Translations under genes and position numbers: made by a program
Assembly (NCBI GenBank): GCA_019187485.1
Contig: JABAQR010000005.1
Coordinates: 1 to 64,000 of the forward strand
DNA length: 64,000 nt
Reading direction: 5' to 3'
Source: Lysobacterales bacterium
GTDB taxonomy: Bacteria > Pseudomonadota > Gammaproteobacteria > Xanthomonadales > SZUA-5
Part shown: positions 36,815 to 45,598 of the stretch, one piece after another
Layout: every line of letters begins with the position of its first letter
Numbering within the stretch: position 1 is the first letter of the stretch
Notes under the pieces: generated by a model
What the model was told of the DNA's origin: nothing
The model's database searches: none
The model's input: the letters and a program-made list of their open reading frames with translations, nothing else

Positions 36815-37552
36815 ATGAACACGCATTCGCTCGCGACCGCCCTGGTCGCCGTCCTCGCCGCGTCCGTCGCGCACGCCGCCACCATCGTCGCGCCGGGCAC
36901 CAGCCAGGATTCCGTCAACAAGTCGCTGATCGTCGCCGCCGGCAGCGCCGTCCAGGACGTTGAAACCGTCAATGGCGGCATCGACATCCAGGATGGCGCC
37001 AGCGCCGAATCGGTCGAAACCGTCAACGGCGGCATCGACATCGGCCGGGACGCTAGCGTCGAGTCGGTCGAGACCGTCAACGGCAGCATCGAGATCGGCA
37101 GCGGACTCAAGGCCAGCGGCGATGTCGAAACCGTCAACGGCCGCATCGACATCGGTGCCGGATCGACCGTGGCCGGCTCGGTGTCCACCGTCAACGGCCA
37201 CATCAGCCTCGACCAGGTCACGGTCACGGCCCATGTCGAGACCGTCAACGGCGGCCTCGACTTCCAGGCCGCGCGCATCGGCGGCAATGTCGAGATGGTC
37301 AACGGACGTGCCGAACTGCAAGGCGGCACCGTGGTCGCCGGTGACCTCATCGTGCGCAAGTCCAAGGGCAACTGGGGCTGGGGCAGCAGGCCCAAGCCGC
37401 CGGTGGTCATCGTCGGTGCCGGCAGCGAAGTGCGCGGCACGCTGCGCATCGAGAACGAGGAAACCAGGCTGTTCGTGCACGAAAGCGCGCGCGTCGGCGC
37501 CGTCGAAGGCGTGCAGGCGCAGCGCTACTCCGGCACCCAGGCCCCCGAGTGA
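36815..37552 (+). CDS. Exported repeat protein with seven 'VETVNG' units (DUF4097/bactofilin-like solenoid)
   Basis: The protein has 245 residues with a signal peptide ending SVAHA-ATIV. From about residue 48 to 170 seven units of the form [DSHN]V.xVNGxxxx recur, for example VETVNGGIDI, VETVNGSIEI, VSTVNGHISL and VEMVNGRAEL, spaced 17 to 21 residues apart. This is the pattern of a beta-solenoid as in DUF4097 or bactofilin-like proteins. A Trp/Lys/Pro-rich loop (KSKGNWGWGSRPKPP) interrupts before a final VRGTLRIEN turn. Surface or periplasmic structural roles are plausible. The small gene at 36657 probably belongs to the same transcript, and a hairpin terminator follows. Confidence 0.8.
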   Translation: MNTHSLATALVAVLAASVAHAATIVAPGTSQDSVNKSLIVAAGSAVQDVETVNGGIDIQDGASAESVETVNGGIDIGRDASVESVETVNGSIEIGSGLKASGDVETVNGRIDIGAGSTVAGSVSTVNGHISLDQVTVTAHVETVNGGLDFQAARIGGNVEMVNGRAELQGGTVVAGDLIVRKSKGNWGWGSRPKPPVVIVGAGSEVRGTLRIENEETRLFVHESARVGAVEGVQAQRYSGTQAPE

Positions 37553-37666
37553 ACCTGTTCCGGAACTATTTGCGCATCCTGCAGTCGTAGTTCACGCAGG
37601 GCGCACACTCCGACATCCCAACCCCCCGGGATGGTGCAAGCGACAGCGAAAACGGGACCTCTTCGA

Positions 37667-37693
37667 ACCGGGCTTCGTGCCCGGTTTTTTTTC
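37667..37693 (+). terminator. Rho-independent terminator
   Basis: The stem AACCGGGC (37667-37674) and GCCCGGTT (37680-37687) encloses TTCGT and runs into eight T residues. It lies 115 bases after the repeat protein's stop, in the correct strand for that gene, and the T-run is on the plus strand only, so it would not stop pyk transcription from the other side. Confidence 0.88.
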
Positions 37694-37721
37694 GCGACAA
37701 GCCGGAGCCGGCACAAGCGGC

Positions 37722-39182
37722 CTACAGGTCCGACATCCCTTCCGGCGTGCCGCTCTGGCCGACCCGCAGCAGCTTGAGGGTGTTGGTGCCGCCGAGCAGG
37801 CCGGTGTGGTCGCCGGTGGTGATGATCACGCGGTCACCGGCGGACAGCCGACCCTGGGCGTGCAGCAGTTCCACCGCGAGGCGGGTCGAATGGGTGACGC
37901 CGCTGCCTTGCGGATCGAAGGCGACCGCGTAGACATCGCGGTACAGGCCCATGCGCTGGCGCGCCATCTGGTGGCGGCTCATCGCGTAGATCGGGATGCG
38001 CGAGCGGAAACGCGAGAGCCACTGCGCGGTGGCGCCGGATTCGGTCAGGGCGATGATCGCGCGCACGCCGATGCGATTGGCCATCGTCATCGCCGCCATC
38101 GCGATCGCCTGGTCGGTGCGCGCGATGTCGGTGGGCGCGTGCAGCATCGCGTCGCCAGGCTCGAACTGGCGCTCTGCGGCTTCGCAGATGCTGCGCATCG
38201 CCGCCACTGCCTTGTCCGGGTGTTTGCCCGAGGCGGTCTCCTGCGACAGCATGACCGCGTCGCTGCCGTCGATCACCGCGTTGGCCACGTCGAGCACTTC
38301 GGCGCGGGTCGGGATCGGCGATTCCACCATCGACTGCAGCATCTGGGTGGCGGTGATCACCACGCGATGGCGCAGCACCGCCTCGCGGATGATGCGTTTC
38401 TGCAAGCCGGGCAGCTCGGCATAGCCGATCTCGACGCCGAGGTCGCCGCGCGCCACCAGCACCGCGTCCGAGGCGTCGATGATCTCGGCGAGGTTGGTGA
38501 TCGCCTCGGCACGTTCGATCTTGGCCACCAGCGCCGCCGAGGAGCCGGCGCCGCGCAGCAGCGCGCGCGCCTGGTTCATGTCCGCGGCCGAGCGCGGGAA
38601 GGACACCGCGAGGTAGTCGGCGCCCATGCGCGCGGCGAGTTCGATGTCGCGCCGGTCCTTGTCGGACAGCGCGTCCACCGACAACCCGCCACCGAGGCGG
38701 TTGATGCCCTTGCGGTCCGACAACCGGCCGCCGATCTGCACCCGCGTGTGGATTTCGAGGCCGTCGATGCGCTCGACCTTGAGCGCCAGCAGGCCGTCGT
38801 CCAGCAGCAGGGTGTCGCCGGCGAACACGTCCTGGCACAACTGCTTGTAGCTGACGCCGACGCGGTGTTTCGTCCCCGGCGCCGGCTGGTCGGCGCAGTC
38901 GAGGATGAAGGGCTGCTCGGGCTCGAGTTCGATCGCGCCGTCGGCGAAGCGCTCGATGCGGATCTTCGGGCCCTGCAGGTCGGCGAGGATCGCCACCTCC
39001 ACGCCCAGCGAGGTTGCCACCCGACGCAGCTCCTCGGCGCGCCGCAACTGGTCCTCGGCGGTGCCGTGCGAGAGGTTCAGGCGGATCACGTCGGCGCCGG
39101 CCTCGATCACCCGCGCGAGCATCCCGGGCTTGTCGGTGGCGGGCCCGAGGGTGGCGATGATCTTGGTGCGGCGGCTGGCCAT
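37722..39182 (-). CDS. pyk: Pyruvate kinase
   Basis: The protein has 486 residues, in the type II size range. It transfers phosphate from phosphoenolpyruvate to ADP in the last step of glycolysis. Visible blocks: RTKIIATLGPATDKP at the N-terminus, VIRLNLSHG, ILADLQGPKIRIERF, the metal- and substrate-binding KIERAEAITNLAEI with RGDLGVEIGY, and ITATQMLQSM. The C-terminal regulatory domain includes ALTESGATAQWLSRFR. It stands alone on its transcript but shares the minus strand with pgk, from which it is separated by three plus-strand genes. Confidence 0.97.
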   Translation of the reverse strand: MASRRTKIIATLGPATDKPGMLARVIEAGADVIRLNLSHGTAEDQLRRAEELRRVATSLGVEVAILADLQGPKIRIERFADGAIELEPEQPFILDCADQPAPGTKHRVGVSYKQLCQDVFAGDTLLLDDGLLALKVERIDGLEIHTRVQIGGRLSDRKGINRLGGGLSVDALSDKDRRDIELAARMGADYLAVSFPRSAADMNQARALLRGAGSSAALVAKIERAEAITNLAEIIDASDAVLVARGDLGVEIGYAELPGLQKRIIREAVLRHRVVITATQMLQSMVESPIPTRAEVLDVANAVIDGSDAVMLSQETASGKHPDKAVAAMRSICEAAERQFEPGDAMLHAPTDIARTDQAIAMAAMTMANRIGVRAIIALTESGATAQWLSRFRSRIPIYAMSRHQMARQRMGLYRDVYAVAFDPQGSGVTHSTRLAVELLHAQGRLSAGDRVIITTGDHTGLLGGTNTLKLLRVGQSGTPEGMSDL

Positions 39183-39330
39183 GGCGTGCTCCCTTCCCTG
39201 GAGCGAAGACTCTAGCCCGTGCGCATCGCCCCTGCACGCTTGCCAAACATCGTGCTGCTCGCACGCGCGCAGACGGCCGCTCGTCGGCAGGCAGTAGAAT
39301 CACGCCCCCGCCTGGAACCGCGCGCACCCG

Positions 39331-41673
39331 ATGACGCACTCCCCCGAACTCACCGTCGCCTTCGTCGACAAAGCCAAGGGCGTGCTGGTGGGACTGCATC
39401 GGCTGATCGCGGAAACCTGGGACGCCGCGCGTGCCGAATCCTCCCAGGAAGATCTGGGCGCGCTCGCCGACTACGCCGGCAACCTCCAGTACGAGGATGT
39501 GCGCTCGGCGGTGCTCGACCTGTACGCCTATCTCGGGGTGTTCGCCGAGGACGGCCGCGAACCCAAGCCAGCGCAACGCCAGGAGCTCGCGCGCCTGGCC
39601 GAACATGTGCAAACGGCGGTGATGGTGCTGGCGCCGGCCGCGCAGGTCAGCGGCGGGGCCAGCGTCTACCTGCTCGCGCCGGGGATGGCGGACTCACCGG
39701 CGCTGGCGGCGGCCTTGCGCCAGGAGTCGCTGCAACTGCGCGCCTTTGAGGATGGCGACGATTTCGCCACCGCGCTGCGCCAGCATGCGCCGCAACTGAT
39801 CCTGGTCCAGGCCGGCCTGGTCGGCGCCGTCACCGAACTGCTCGATTCGCTGTCCGGCAGCGCCTTCGATGCCACCCGCATCCCGATGGTGGCGATCGCC
39901 GACGGCGATCCCGAGGGCCGTCTGCAGTCCTTGGTGATGGGTGCCGACCTGTGGGTGGAGAACCTCGACGATCCGGCCCTGGCCACCCAGTTGCGCGAGC
40001 TGCTCGCCACGCAGTCGAGCACGCCCTACCGCGTGCTGGTGGTCGACGACGACCGCCAGATGTGCACCTACTGCGAGAGCATCCTCGGCCGCGCCGGCAT
40101 GCAGGTCAAAAGCTGCACGCGTGCCGCCGACGTGGTCACGGCGGTGCGCGACTTCCATCCGGACCTGGTGCTGATGGACCTGTACCTGCCCGGCTCGGAC
40201 GGGCTCACCTTGACCGCGCAACTGCGCCAGCAGGCCGACGCGCTGGTGCTGCCGATCGTGTTCCTCTCCGGTGAGCAGAACGAGGAGGCGCGCTTCCGCG
40301 CGATCCAGGCCGGCGGCGACGACTACCTGACCAAGCCGATCCGGCCGCGCCACCTGGTCGCGGCGGTGCGCAGCCGCATCAAGCGCGTGCGCGCGCTGAG
40401 CCGGCAACTGACGCGCCAGCCCGGCGACGCCCAGGGCCACATGCGCCGCGGCGCCTTCCTCGATCACCTGCGCAAGCTGCTGAAGGAACCGCCGACCAAT
40501 CCGGTCGCGCTGGTGGTGGCGAACGTAGACCAGGCCGACGCGATCCAGGAGCGGCTGTCGCTGTCGAGCTGTCACGAACTGGAGCAGGCGGTGGCCTGGC
40601 GGCTGGCGCACCATTTCGCCGCGAACGACCGCTACGGTCTGATCCGCGAGTTCGGTTTCGGCATCGTCGTCGAGCGCCCGCAGCGCAGCGAACTGCTCGG
40701 CTTCGCGTCCGAGATCTGCCGGCACGTTTCGCAACTGCCTTTCAAGATCGACGGCAAGGACCAGTCGCTGACAGTCAGTGTCGGCCTCGCGTTGATGCGC
40801 GCCGGCGAGGCCGATGTCGATGCCTGGATCGGTGCCGCCTTCGCCGCCGCGCGCGCCGCGGCACGCGGCGGCGGCAACCGAGTCGAAGGCCTGGTGTCCG
40901 ACGTCGCCCACGGCGTATCCCCGGAACGCGTGCTGCGCATCCGCGAGTTGTTGCGCCAGCTCAGCGACCGTCGCGTGCTCGCGATCGACTACCAGCCGCT
41001 GATCCCGCTGCGCGGCAGCGAGAGCGGCCGCTACATCCTGCAGGTGCGCCTGCGCGACAGCGGCGAGGCCTTCGGCGGCATCGAGCGCCATGAGTTCGTG
41101 CCGATCGCGCGCGAAGCCGGCATCCAGCAGGCGATCGACCGCGACATCGTCCAGCGCGCGATCGCCGCGCTCAACGACCAGCGCACCCGCAACCGTGTCA
41201 ACGACCTCGTCGTGCCGCTCGATTTCGCTTCCACCGGCGCCGAGCAGATCGCGTGGATCGCCGCCGAGTGGGCGAAGACGCGCACGCCAGACCGGCGCCT
41301 GACCATCGAGTTCGATGCCGCGCAACTGCTCGAGAACACCCAGGCCGCGCGCACGCTCGCACGGCTGCAGGCGCAGGGCCTGCGCATCGGCGCCGCGCTC
41401 GCATCGGCGGTGCGCCTGCCGCAACTCGCGAACCTGCCCTTGCACACGGTGCGCATCGGCGCCCCCGACCTGCTCGCGCTGAAGGCCGAGGTGGCCGATC
41501 CGATGGTCGAGCAATGGACGCGCGGCGGACGCGCGATCGTGGTCGACGCGCTGCAGGACCTGACGCCGCTCGCACGCCTGTGGAACCTCGGCATCGATTA
41601 CCTGTGCGGCGACACCGTCGCCAGCGCCGGCCCGCGCCCGGACTTCGATTTCTCCGAAATCAACCTGGGTTGA
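39331..41673 (+). CDS. Receiver-domain protein with degenerate GGDEF and EAL domains (FimX-type candidate)
   Basis: The protein has 780 residues. The N-terminal 225 residues include a helical part and a receiver-like segment lacking the phosphoacceptor Asp. A second receiver (about 232-350) keeps it: VVDDDRQM, LMDLYLPGSDG (Asp283) and YLTKPIRP. The GGDEF-like region (about 370-520) has RYGLIREFGFGIVV where a cyclase has RYGGDEF. The EAL-like region (about 525-775) starts LAIDYQPLIPLRGSESGR, with QVRLRD in place of EALLR, and lacks most metal ligands. It is thus unlikely to make or break c-di-GMP and may instead bind it or relay a signal, as FimX does. No pilus genes are adjacent. Confidence 0.85.
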   Translation: MTHSPELTVAFVDKAKGVLVGLHRLIAETWDAARAESSQEDLGALADYAGNLQYEDVRSAVLDLYAYLGVFAEDGREPKPAQRQELARLAEHVQTAVMVLAPAAQVSGGASVYLLAPGMADSPALAAALRQESLQLRAFEDGDDFATALRQHAPQLILVQAGLVGAVTELLDSLSGSAFDATRIPMVAIADGDPEGRLQSLVMGADLWVENLDDPALATQLRELLATQSSTPYRVLVVDDDRQMCTYCESILGRAGMQVKSCTRAADVVTAVRDFHPDLVLMDLYLPGSDGLTLTAQLRQQADALVLPIVFLSGEQNEEARFRAIQAGGDDYLTKPIRPRHLVAAVRSRIKRVRALSRQLTRQPGDAQGHMRRGAFLDHLRKLLKEPPTNPVALVVANVDQADAIQERLSLSSCHELEQAVAWRLAHHFAANDRYGLIREFGFGIVVERPQRSELLGFASEICRHVSQLPFKIDGKDQSLTVSVGLALMRAGEADVDAWIGAAFAAARAAARGGGNRVEGLVSDVAHGVSPERVLRIRELLRQLSDRRVLAIDYQPLIPLRGSESGRYILQVRLRDSGEAFGGIERHEFVPIAREAGIQQAIDRDIVQRAIAALNDQRTRNRVNDLVVPLDFASTGAEQIAWIAAEWAKTRTPDRRLTIEFDAAQLLENTQAARTLARLQAQGLRIGAALASAVRLPQLANLPLHTVRIGAPDLLALKAEVADPMVEQWTRGGRAIVVDALQDLTPLARLWNLGIDYLCGDTVASAGPRPDFDFSEINLG

Positions 41674-41679
41674 GCGGGT

Positions 41680-42255
41680 TCAGCGCGCCCGCGCGCCGAG
41701 CGAGCGCAGGTGCCCCAGCCACTCCGCGCGCGCCAGTTCCGACAGGCCTTCGACCTGCCCGACCACCGAATGCCGGCAGGGCTTGATGCCGACGAAGCGC
41801 AGCACATTGCGCTCGAAGGCGCGCAGCGTGTGCGCGCGGTACCACAGCCGGTAGACGATGCCGGGCATGCCCATGGTGACGATGGTCCGCGCGGAGCGGC
41901 CACGCAAGGGCAGATGCGTGGCCTCGCCGACCTTGCCCTGGAAGGCGAAACCCGGGCGCAGCAACTGTTCGAAGAAGGCCTTCAGCAAGGCCGGCAGTGC
42001 GCCCAGCCACAAGGGATAGACGATCACCAGGTGTTCGGCCCAGTCGAAGTCCCGCTGTGCCGCGGCGATCGCGGGCGGCGGCGCGCCTTCCCAGTCCGCA
42101 CGTTCGCGCAGCAGCGGGAAGTCGAGCTCCGCGACGCGGATCTCGCGCACGTCGTGGCCGGCGGTGCGCGCTCCGTCCATGTAGGCCTGCGCCAGCGCGT
42201 GGCAGAAATGGTTGTCGCGCGAGGGATGGCCCTGAATCAGGCAGATGCGGCGCAT
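41680..42255 (-). CDS. Flavodoxin-like NAD(P)H oxidoreductase (quinone reductase/KefF type)
   Basis: The protein has 191 residues. The flavodoxin fold is shown by CLIQGHPSRDNHFCHALAQAY and WAEHLVIVYPLWLGALPALLKAFFEQLL, the latter matching the FMN-binding/quinone region of NQO1-like enzymes. Such proteins reduce quinones or gate potassium efflux channels with an FMN or FAD cofactor. It is encoded 12 bases after korB on the same strand and may be co-transcribed with that operon; a functional link to ferredoxin-based electron flow is possible but unproven. Its stop is seven bases from the converging receiver gene. Confidence 0.85.
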   Translation of the reverse strand: MRRICLIQGHPSRDNHFCHALAQAYMDGARTAGHDVREIRVAELDFPLLRERADWEGAPPPAIAAAQRDFDWAEHLVIVYPLWLGALPALLKAFFEQLLRPGFAFQGKVGEATHLPLRGRSARTIVTMGMPGIVYRLWYRAHTLRAFERNVLRFVGIKPCRHSVVGQVEGLSELARAEWLGHLRSLGARAR

Positions 42256-42267
42256 CTCGGCGGTCCC

Positions 42268-43323
42268 TCAGCGCAGGCTCGCGTTGATCTTCTCCAGCAC
42301 CGCAGCGCCCGGACACAACTCGGCCGCACCGAGCCGGTTCAGCGGGGTCTGCACGCTGCCGAGGTGCTGGTGGAAGTCGCGCGCCTGCGGATCGACGAAC
42401 AGCAGGCCGGTGACCACTTCGCCCCGTTCCTGGTGGCGGGCGATGAAGTTCATGGCGCCGATGCGGTCGCGCGGGTCGTAGTCGGGTTCGGTGCGGCGCA
42501 GGCGCAGGATCGATCCGTCGTGCTGGACGACCTCGATGACGCCTTCGGGCGGTTGTTCGATTTCGATGGGCTCGCGACCTTCGATGACGTCGAGGAAGTT
42601 CACCGAGTCGTTGTGCTCACGCACGTAGTCGTAGCTCTTGGTGCTGCCGGTGTGGTTGTTGAAGGCCACGCAGGGGCTGATGACGTCGATGAAGGCGGCA
42701 CCGCGGTGGCCGATCGCGGCCTTGATCAGCGGTACCAGTTGCGCCTTGTCGCCGGAGAAGCTGCGGGCGACGAAACTGGCGCCGAGTTGCAGCGCGAGCG
42801 CGACGAGATCGACCGGACTGTCGGTGTTGAGCACACCTTTCTTGCTCTTGCTGCCGGCATCGGCGGTGGCGGAGAACTGGCCCTTGGTCAGGCCGTACAC
42901 GCCGTTGTTCTCGACGAGGTAGACCATGTCGACGCCGCGACGCATGCAATGCACGAACTGGCCGATGCCGATCGATGCCGAGTCGCCATCGCCGGACACG
43001 CCGAGGTAGAGCAACGACTTGTTCGCGAGGTAGGCTCCGGTCAGCACCGAGGGCATGCGACCATGCACGGTGTTGAAGCCGTGCGACTGGCCGAGGAAAT
43101 AGTCCGGCGTCTTCGACGAGCAACCGATGCCGGAGAGCTTGGCCACCCGGTGCGGCTCGATGTCCAGCTCCCAGCAGGCCTGAATGATCGCCGCCGAGAT
43201 CGAATCGTGCCCGCAGCCCGCGCACAGCGTGCTGATGCGTCCCTCGTAATCGCGGCGCGTGAAGCCGACCGCGTTCGGCTTGAGACTGGGGTGGTGGAGC
43301 CTGGGTTTGGCGAGGTAGGTCAT
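42268..43323 (-). CDS. korB: 2-oxoacid:ferredoxin oxidoreductase, beta subunit
   Basis: The protein has 351 residues. The N-terminal STLCAGCGHDSISAAI motif provides cysteines for a [4Fe-4S] cluster. The thiamine-diphosphate region is YLGVSGDGDSASIGIGQFVH followed by VENNGVYGLTKGQ. With the alpha subunit it oxidises a 2-oxoacid (by length and sequence, most likely 2-oxoglutarate) to the acyl-CoA and reduces ferredoxin. The gap to korA is 226 bases and carries an inverted repeat, which is long for subunits of one enzyme. Confidence 0.93.
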   Translation of the reverse strand: MTYLAKPRLHHPSLKPNAVGFTRRDYEGRISTLCAGCGHDSISAAIIQACWELDIEPHRVAKLSGIGCSSKTPDYFLGQSHGFNTVHGRMPSVLTGAYLANKSLLYLGVSGDGDSASIGIGQFVHCMRRGVDMVYLVENNGVYGLTKGQFSATADAGSKSKKGVLNTDSPVDLVALALQLGASFVARSFSGDKAQLVPLIKAAIGHRGAAFIDVISPCVAFNNHTGSTKSYDYVREHNDSVNFLDVIEGREPIEIEQPPEGVIEVVQHDGSILRLRRTEPDYDPRDRIGAMNFIARHQERGEVVTGLLFVDPQARDFHQHLGSVQTPLNRLGAAELCPGAAVLEKINASLR

Positions 43324-43368
43324 TGCCGGGACCGGGGGATGAAATGCGGGGAGATGAAAAGCGGGGAA

Positions 43369-43546
43369 AGGGGCAAGGGGCAGGGGAATGACGGTCCTGC
43401 ATCGCCAACCGCTGTCGCGGTCCGAGGATCAAGGGGGGATGTCAGGGGATCGATGCGGCTGCTCTTGCTACCGGTCAAACTCCACGCCGAGCCGCCCGGA
43501 CAGGCCGCACGGCAGGTTCCCTGCCCCCTGCCCCTTGCCCCCGCTT
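43369..43546. repeat. Inverted repeat in the korA-korB gap
   Basis: GGGGCAAGGGGCAGGGGAA (43372-43390) is matched near the other side of the gap by TTCCCTGCCCCCTGCCCCTT (43518-43537), with about 130 bases between. The arms are near-complementary with one small insertion. The whole korA-korB gap is occupied by this structure. Confidence 0.65.
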
Positions 43547-43549
43547 CTC

Positions 43550-45370
43550 TCACGCCACCCTCTCTTCCTGCCCCAGCGTGCGGGTCAGGAACTCTCGAAT
43601 TGCGCGGACGATGAAGCGGGCGGTGATCGGGGTGCCGTCGTAGTGCAGCACCGGTTGGATCAGAGCGGGATCGAGGCCGTATTCCTGCACCAGCAGCGTG
43701 CGCAACTGGGCGTCGCGGTTCTGTTCGACCAGGAAACACTGGTCGTGAGCGAGCACGAAGTCGCGCACTGATTCCGGGAAGGGATAGGCGCGGATGCGCA
43801 GCAGGTCGATGGCGATGCCCTCGGCGGTGAAGCGCTCGCCGGCCTCGAGCATGGCCGGACTGGTCGAGCCGTAGTAGAGCACGCCGATGCGCGTCGGCCG
43901 GTTGGCCGGCGTCGGCACCGGTTGCGGCACCAGGCCGCGCGCGGTGACGAACTTGCGGATCAGCCGGTGCACGTTCTCGAGGTAGTCGGGACCGCGCTCG
44001 GAGTAGCCGGCATCGACGTTCTTGGTGGTGCCGCGGGTGAAGAAGGCGCCGCGCTGCGGGTGGGTGCCCGGGTAGGTGCGGAAAGGGATGCCGTCGCCGT
44101 CGACGTCGCGGTAGCGGCCGAAGGGGCGTCCGGCCTCGAGTTCGTCGTGGCTCAGCACCTTGCCGCGATCGTATTCGCGGCCCGCGTCCCAGGCGAAGGG
44201 CCGGCACAAGCGCTGGTTCATGCCGATGTCGAGGTCGAGCATCAGGAACACCACGGTCTGCAGGCGATCGGCGAGATCGAGCGCGGTGGCCGCGAACTCG
44301 AAGGCCTCGTGCGGGTCCTCGGGGAACAGCAGCACATGCTTGGTGTCGCCGTGCGAGGCCCAGGCGCAGGCCAGCACGTCCGCCTGCTGGGTGCGCGTCG
44401 GCATGCCGGTGGAGGGGCCGCCGCGCTGCACGTTGATGATCGTCGCCGGGATCTCGGCGAAGTGCGCGAGACCGATGAACTCGGTCATCAGCGAGACCCC
44501 GGGACCGCTGGTGGCGGTGAAGGCGCGCGCACCGTTCCAGCCGGCGCCGACGACCATCCCGATCGAGGCGATCTCGTCCTCGGCCTGCACGATGGCGTAC
44601 TTCTTCTGGCCTTCGGGCGTGGTCCGGAACTTGCGCGCGTATTTCTCGAAGGCCTCGGCCACCGAGGTCGACGGCGTGATCGGGTACCAGGCGCACACCG
44701 TGGCGCCACCGTACACGCAGCCCAGGCCCGCCGCGGTGTTGCCGTCGACGAAGATGCGGTCGCCGACCTTGTCGGCGCGACGCACCTGCAGGCCGATGGC
44801 CTCCAGGTGCTCGGCGGCCCACTGGAGCCCGAGGCGGAAGGCGTCGATGTTCGGCTGCGCCAGTTGCGGCTTGCCCTGGTATTGCTCGCCGAGGAGTTGC
44901 TCGACCACCGCCGGTTCGATGCCGAGCAGGTGCGAGAGGCCGCCGAGGTAGAGCACGTTCTTCAGCAACTGGCGCTGGCGCGGGTCGTCGTAGTGCTTCA
45001 CCGCCAGCATCGTCAACGGCATGCCGATGACGGCGATGTCCTCGCGGAAAGCCGACGGCGGCATCGGCTTGGTCGAGTCGTAGAACAGGTAGCCGCCGGA
45101 TTCGATCTCGGCGACATCCCACTGCCAGGTCTGCGGGTTCATCGCGACCATCAGGTCGACCCCGCCGCGGCGCCCGAGGTACCCGGCCTCCGACACCCGC
45201 ACCTCGTACCAGGTCGGCAGGCCCTGAATGTTCGACGGGAAGATGTTGCGCGGCGACACTGGCACGCCCATGCGCAGGATCGCCTTGGCGAACAGCTCGT
45301 TCGCCGACGCCGAACCCGAGCCGTTGACGTTGGCGAACTTGATGACGAAGTCGTTGGTGGCGGTCAACAT
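43550..45370 (-). CDS. korA: 2-oxoacid:ferredoxin oxidoreductase, fused gamma-alpha subunit
   Basis: The protein has 606 residues. Its first 190 residues are the gamma domain (FVIKFANVNGSGSASANELF, the 'G.GG.G' loop in variant form), followed by the alpha domain beginning CVYGGATVCAWYPITPSTSVAEAF, and later FTATSGPGVSLMTEFIGLA and VNVQRGGPSTG-like blocks (here INVQRGGPSTGMPTRT). It partners KorB. Such enzymes are typical of anaerobes but also occur in aerobic bacteria. The order korA, korB, with an iron-sulfur flavoprotein gene upstream on the same strand, argues for one electron-transfer unit. Confidence 0.93.
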   Translation of the reverse strand: MLTATNDFVIKFANVNGSGSASANELFAKAILRMGVPVSPRNIFPSNIQGLPTWYEVRVSEAGYLGRRGGVDLMVAMNPQTWQWDVAEIESGGYLFYDSTKPMPPSAFREDIAVIGMPLTMLAVKHYDDPRQRQLLKNVLYLGGLSHLLGIEPAVVEQLLGEQYQGKPQLAQPNIDAFRLGLQWAAEHLEAIGLQVRRADKVGDRIFVDGNTAAGLGCVYGGATVCAWYPITPSTSVAEAFEKYARKFRTTPEGQKKYAIVQAEDEIASIGMVVGAGWNGARAFTATSGPGVSLMTEFIGLAHFAEIPATIINVQRGGPSTGMPTRTQQADVLACAWASHGDTKHVLLFPEDPHEAFEFAATALDLADRLQTVVFLMLDLDIGMNQRLCRPFAWDAGREYDRGKVLSHDELEAGRPFGRYRDVDGDGIPFRTYPGTHPQRGAFFTRGTTKNVDAGYSERGPDYLENVHRLIRKFVTARGLVPQPVPTPANRPTRIGVLYYGSTSPAMLEAGERFTAEGIAIDLLRIRAYPFPESVRDFVLAHDQCFLVEQNRDAQLRTLLVQEYGLDPALIQPVLHYDGTPITARFIVRAIREFLTRTLGQEERVA

Positions 45371-45422
45371 GCGGGCGGGGCGGGACGGCGGTGAGGATGG
45401 GAATGGTGAAGGGTGAAGCAGG

Positions 45423-45588
45423 AGCGGGGCTGGGGGGCTGGGGCGAGTGCGCGGCAGCATGCGCGGAATCCTTGCCCGCCGCGTGCGCGCAGCAGCGCTT
45501 GCCACGCGCAATCGCGCGAGCCGGAAACTGTGGTCCTGGACTCGAGCTCACCGCGCACACGCCCCAGCTCCCAGCCCCCAGTCCCGCT
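45423..45588. repeat. Inverted repeat between the GltD-like gene and korA
   Basis: AGCGGGGCTGGGGGGCTGGG (45423-45442) is partially complementary to the pyrimidine-rich stretch CGCCCCAGCTCCCAGCCCCC at 45560-45579. About 115 bases separate the arms. The pairing is less regular than in the korA-korB gap, but the layout is the same. Confidence 0.5.
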
Positions 45589-45598
45589 TTTCACGCGT

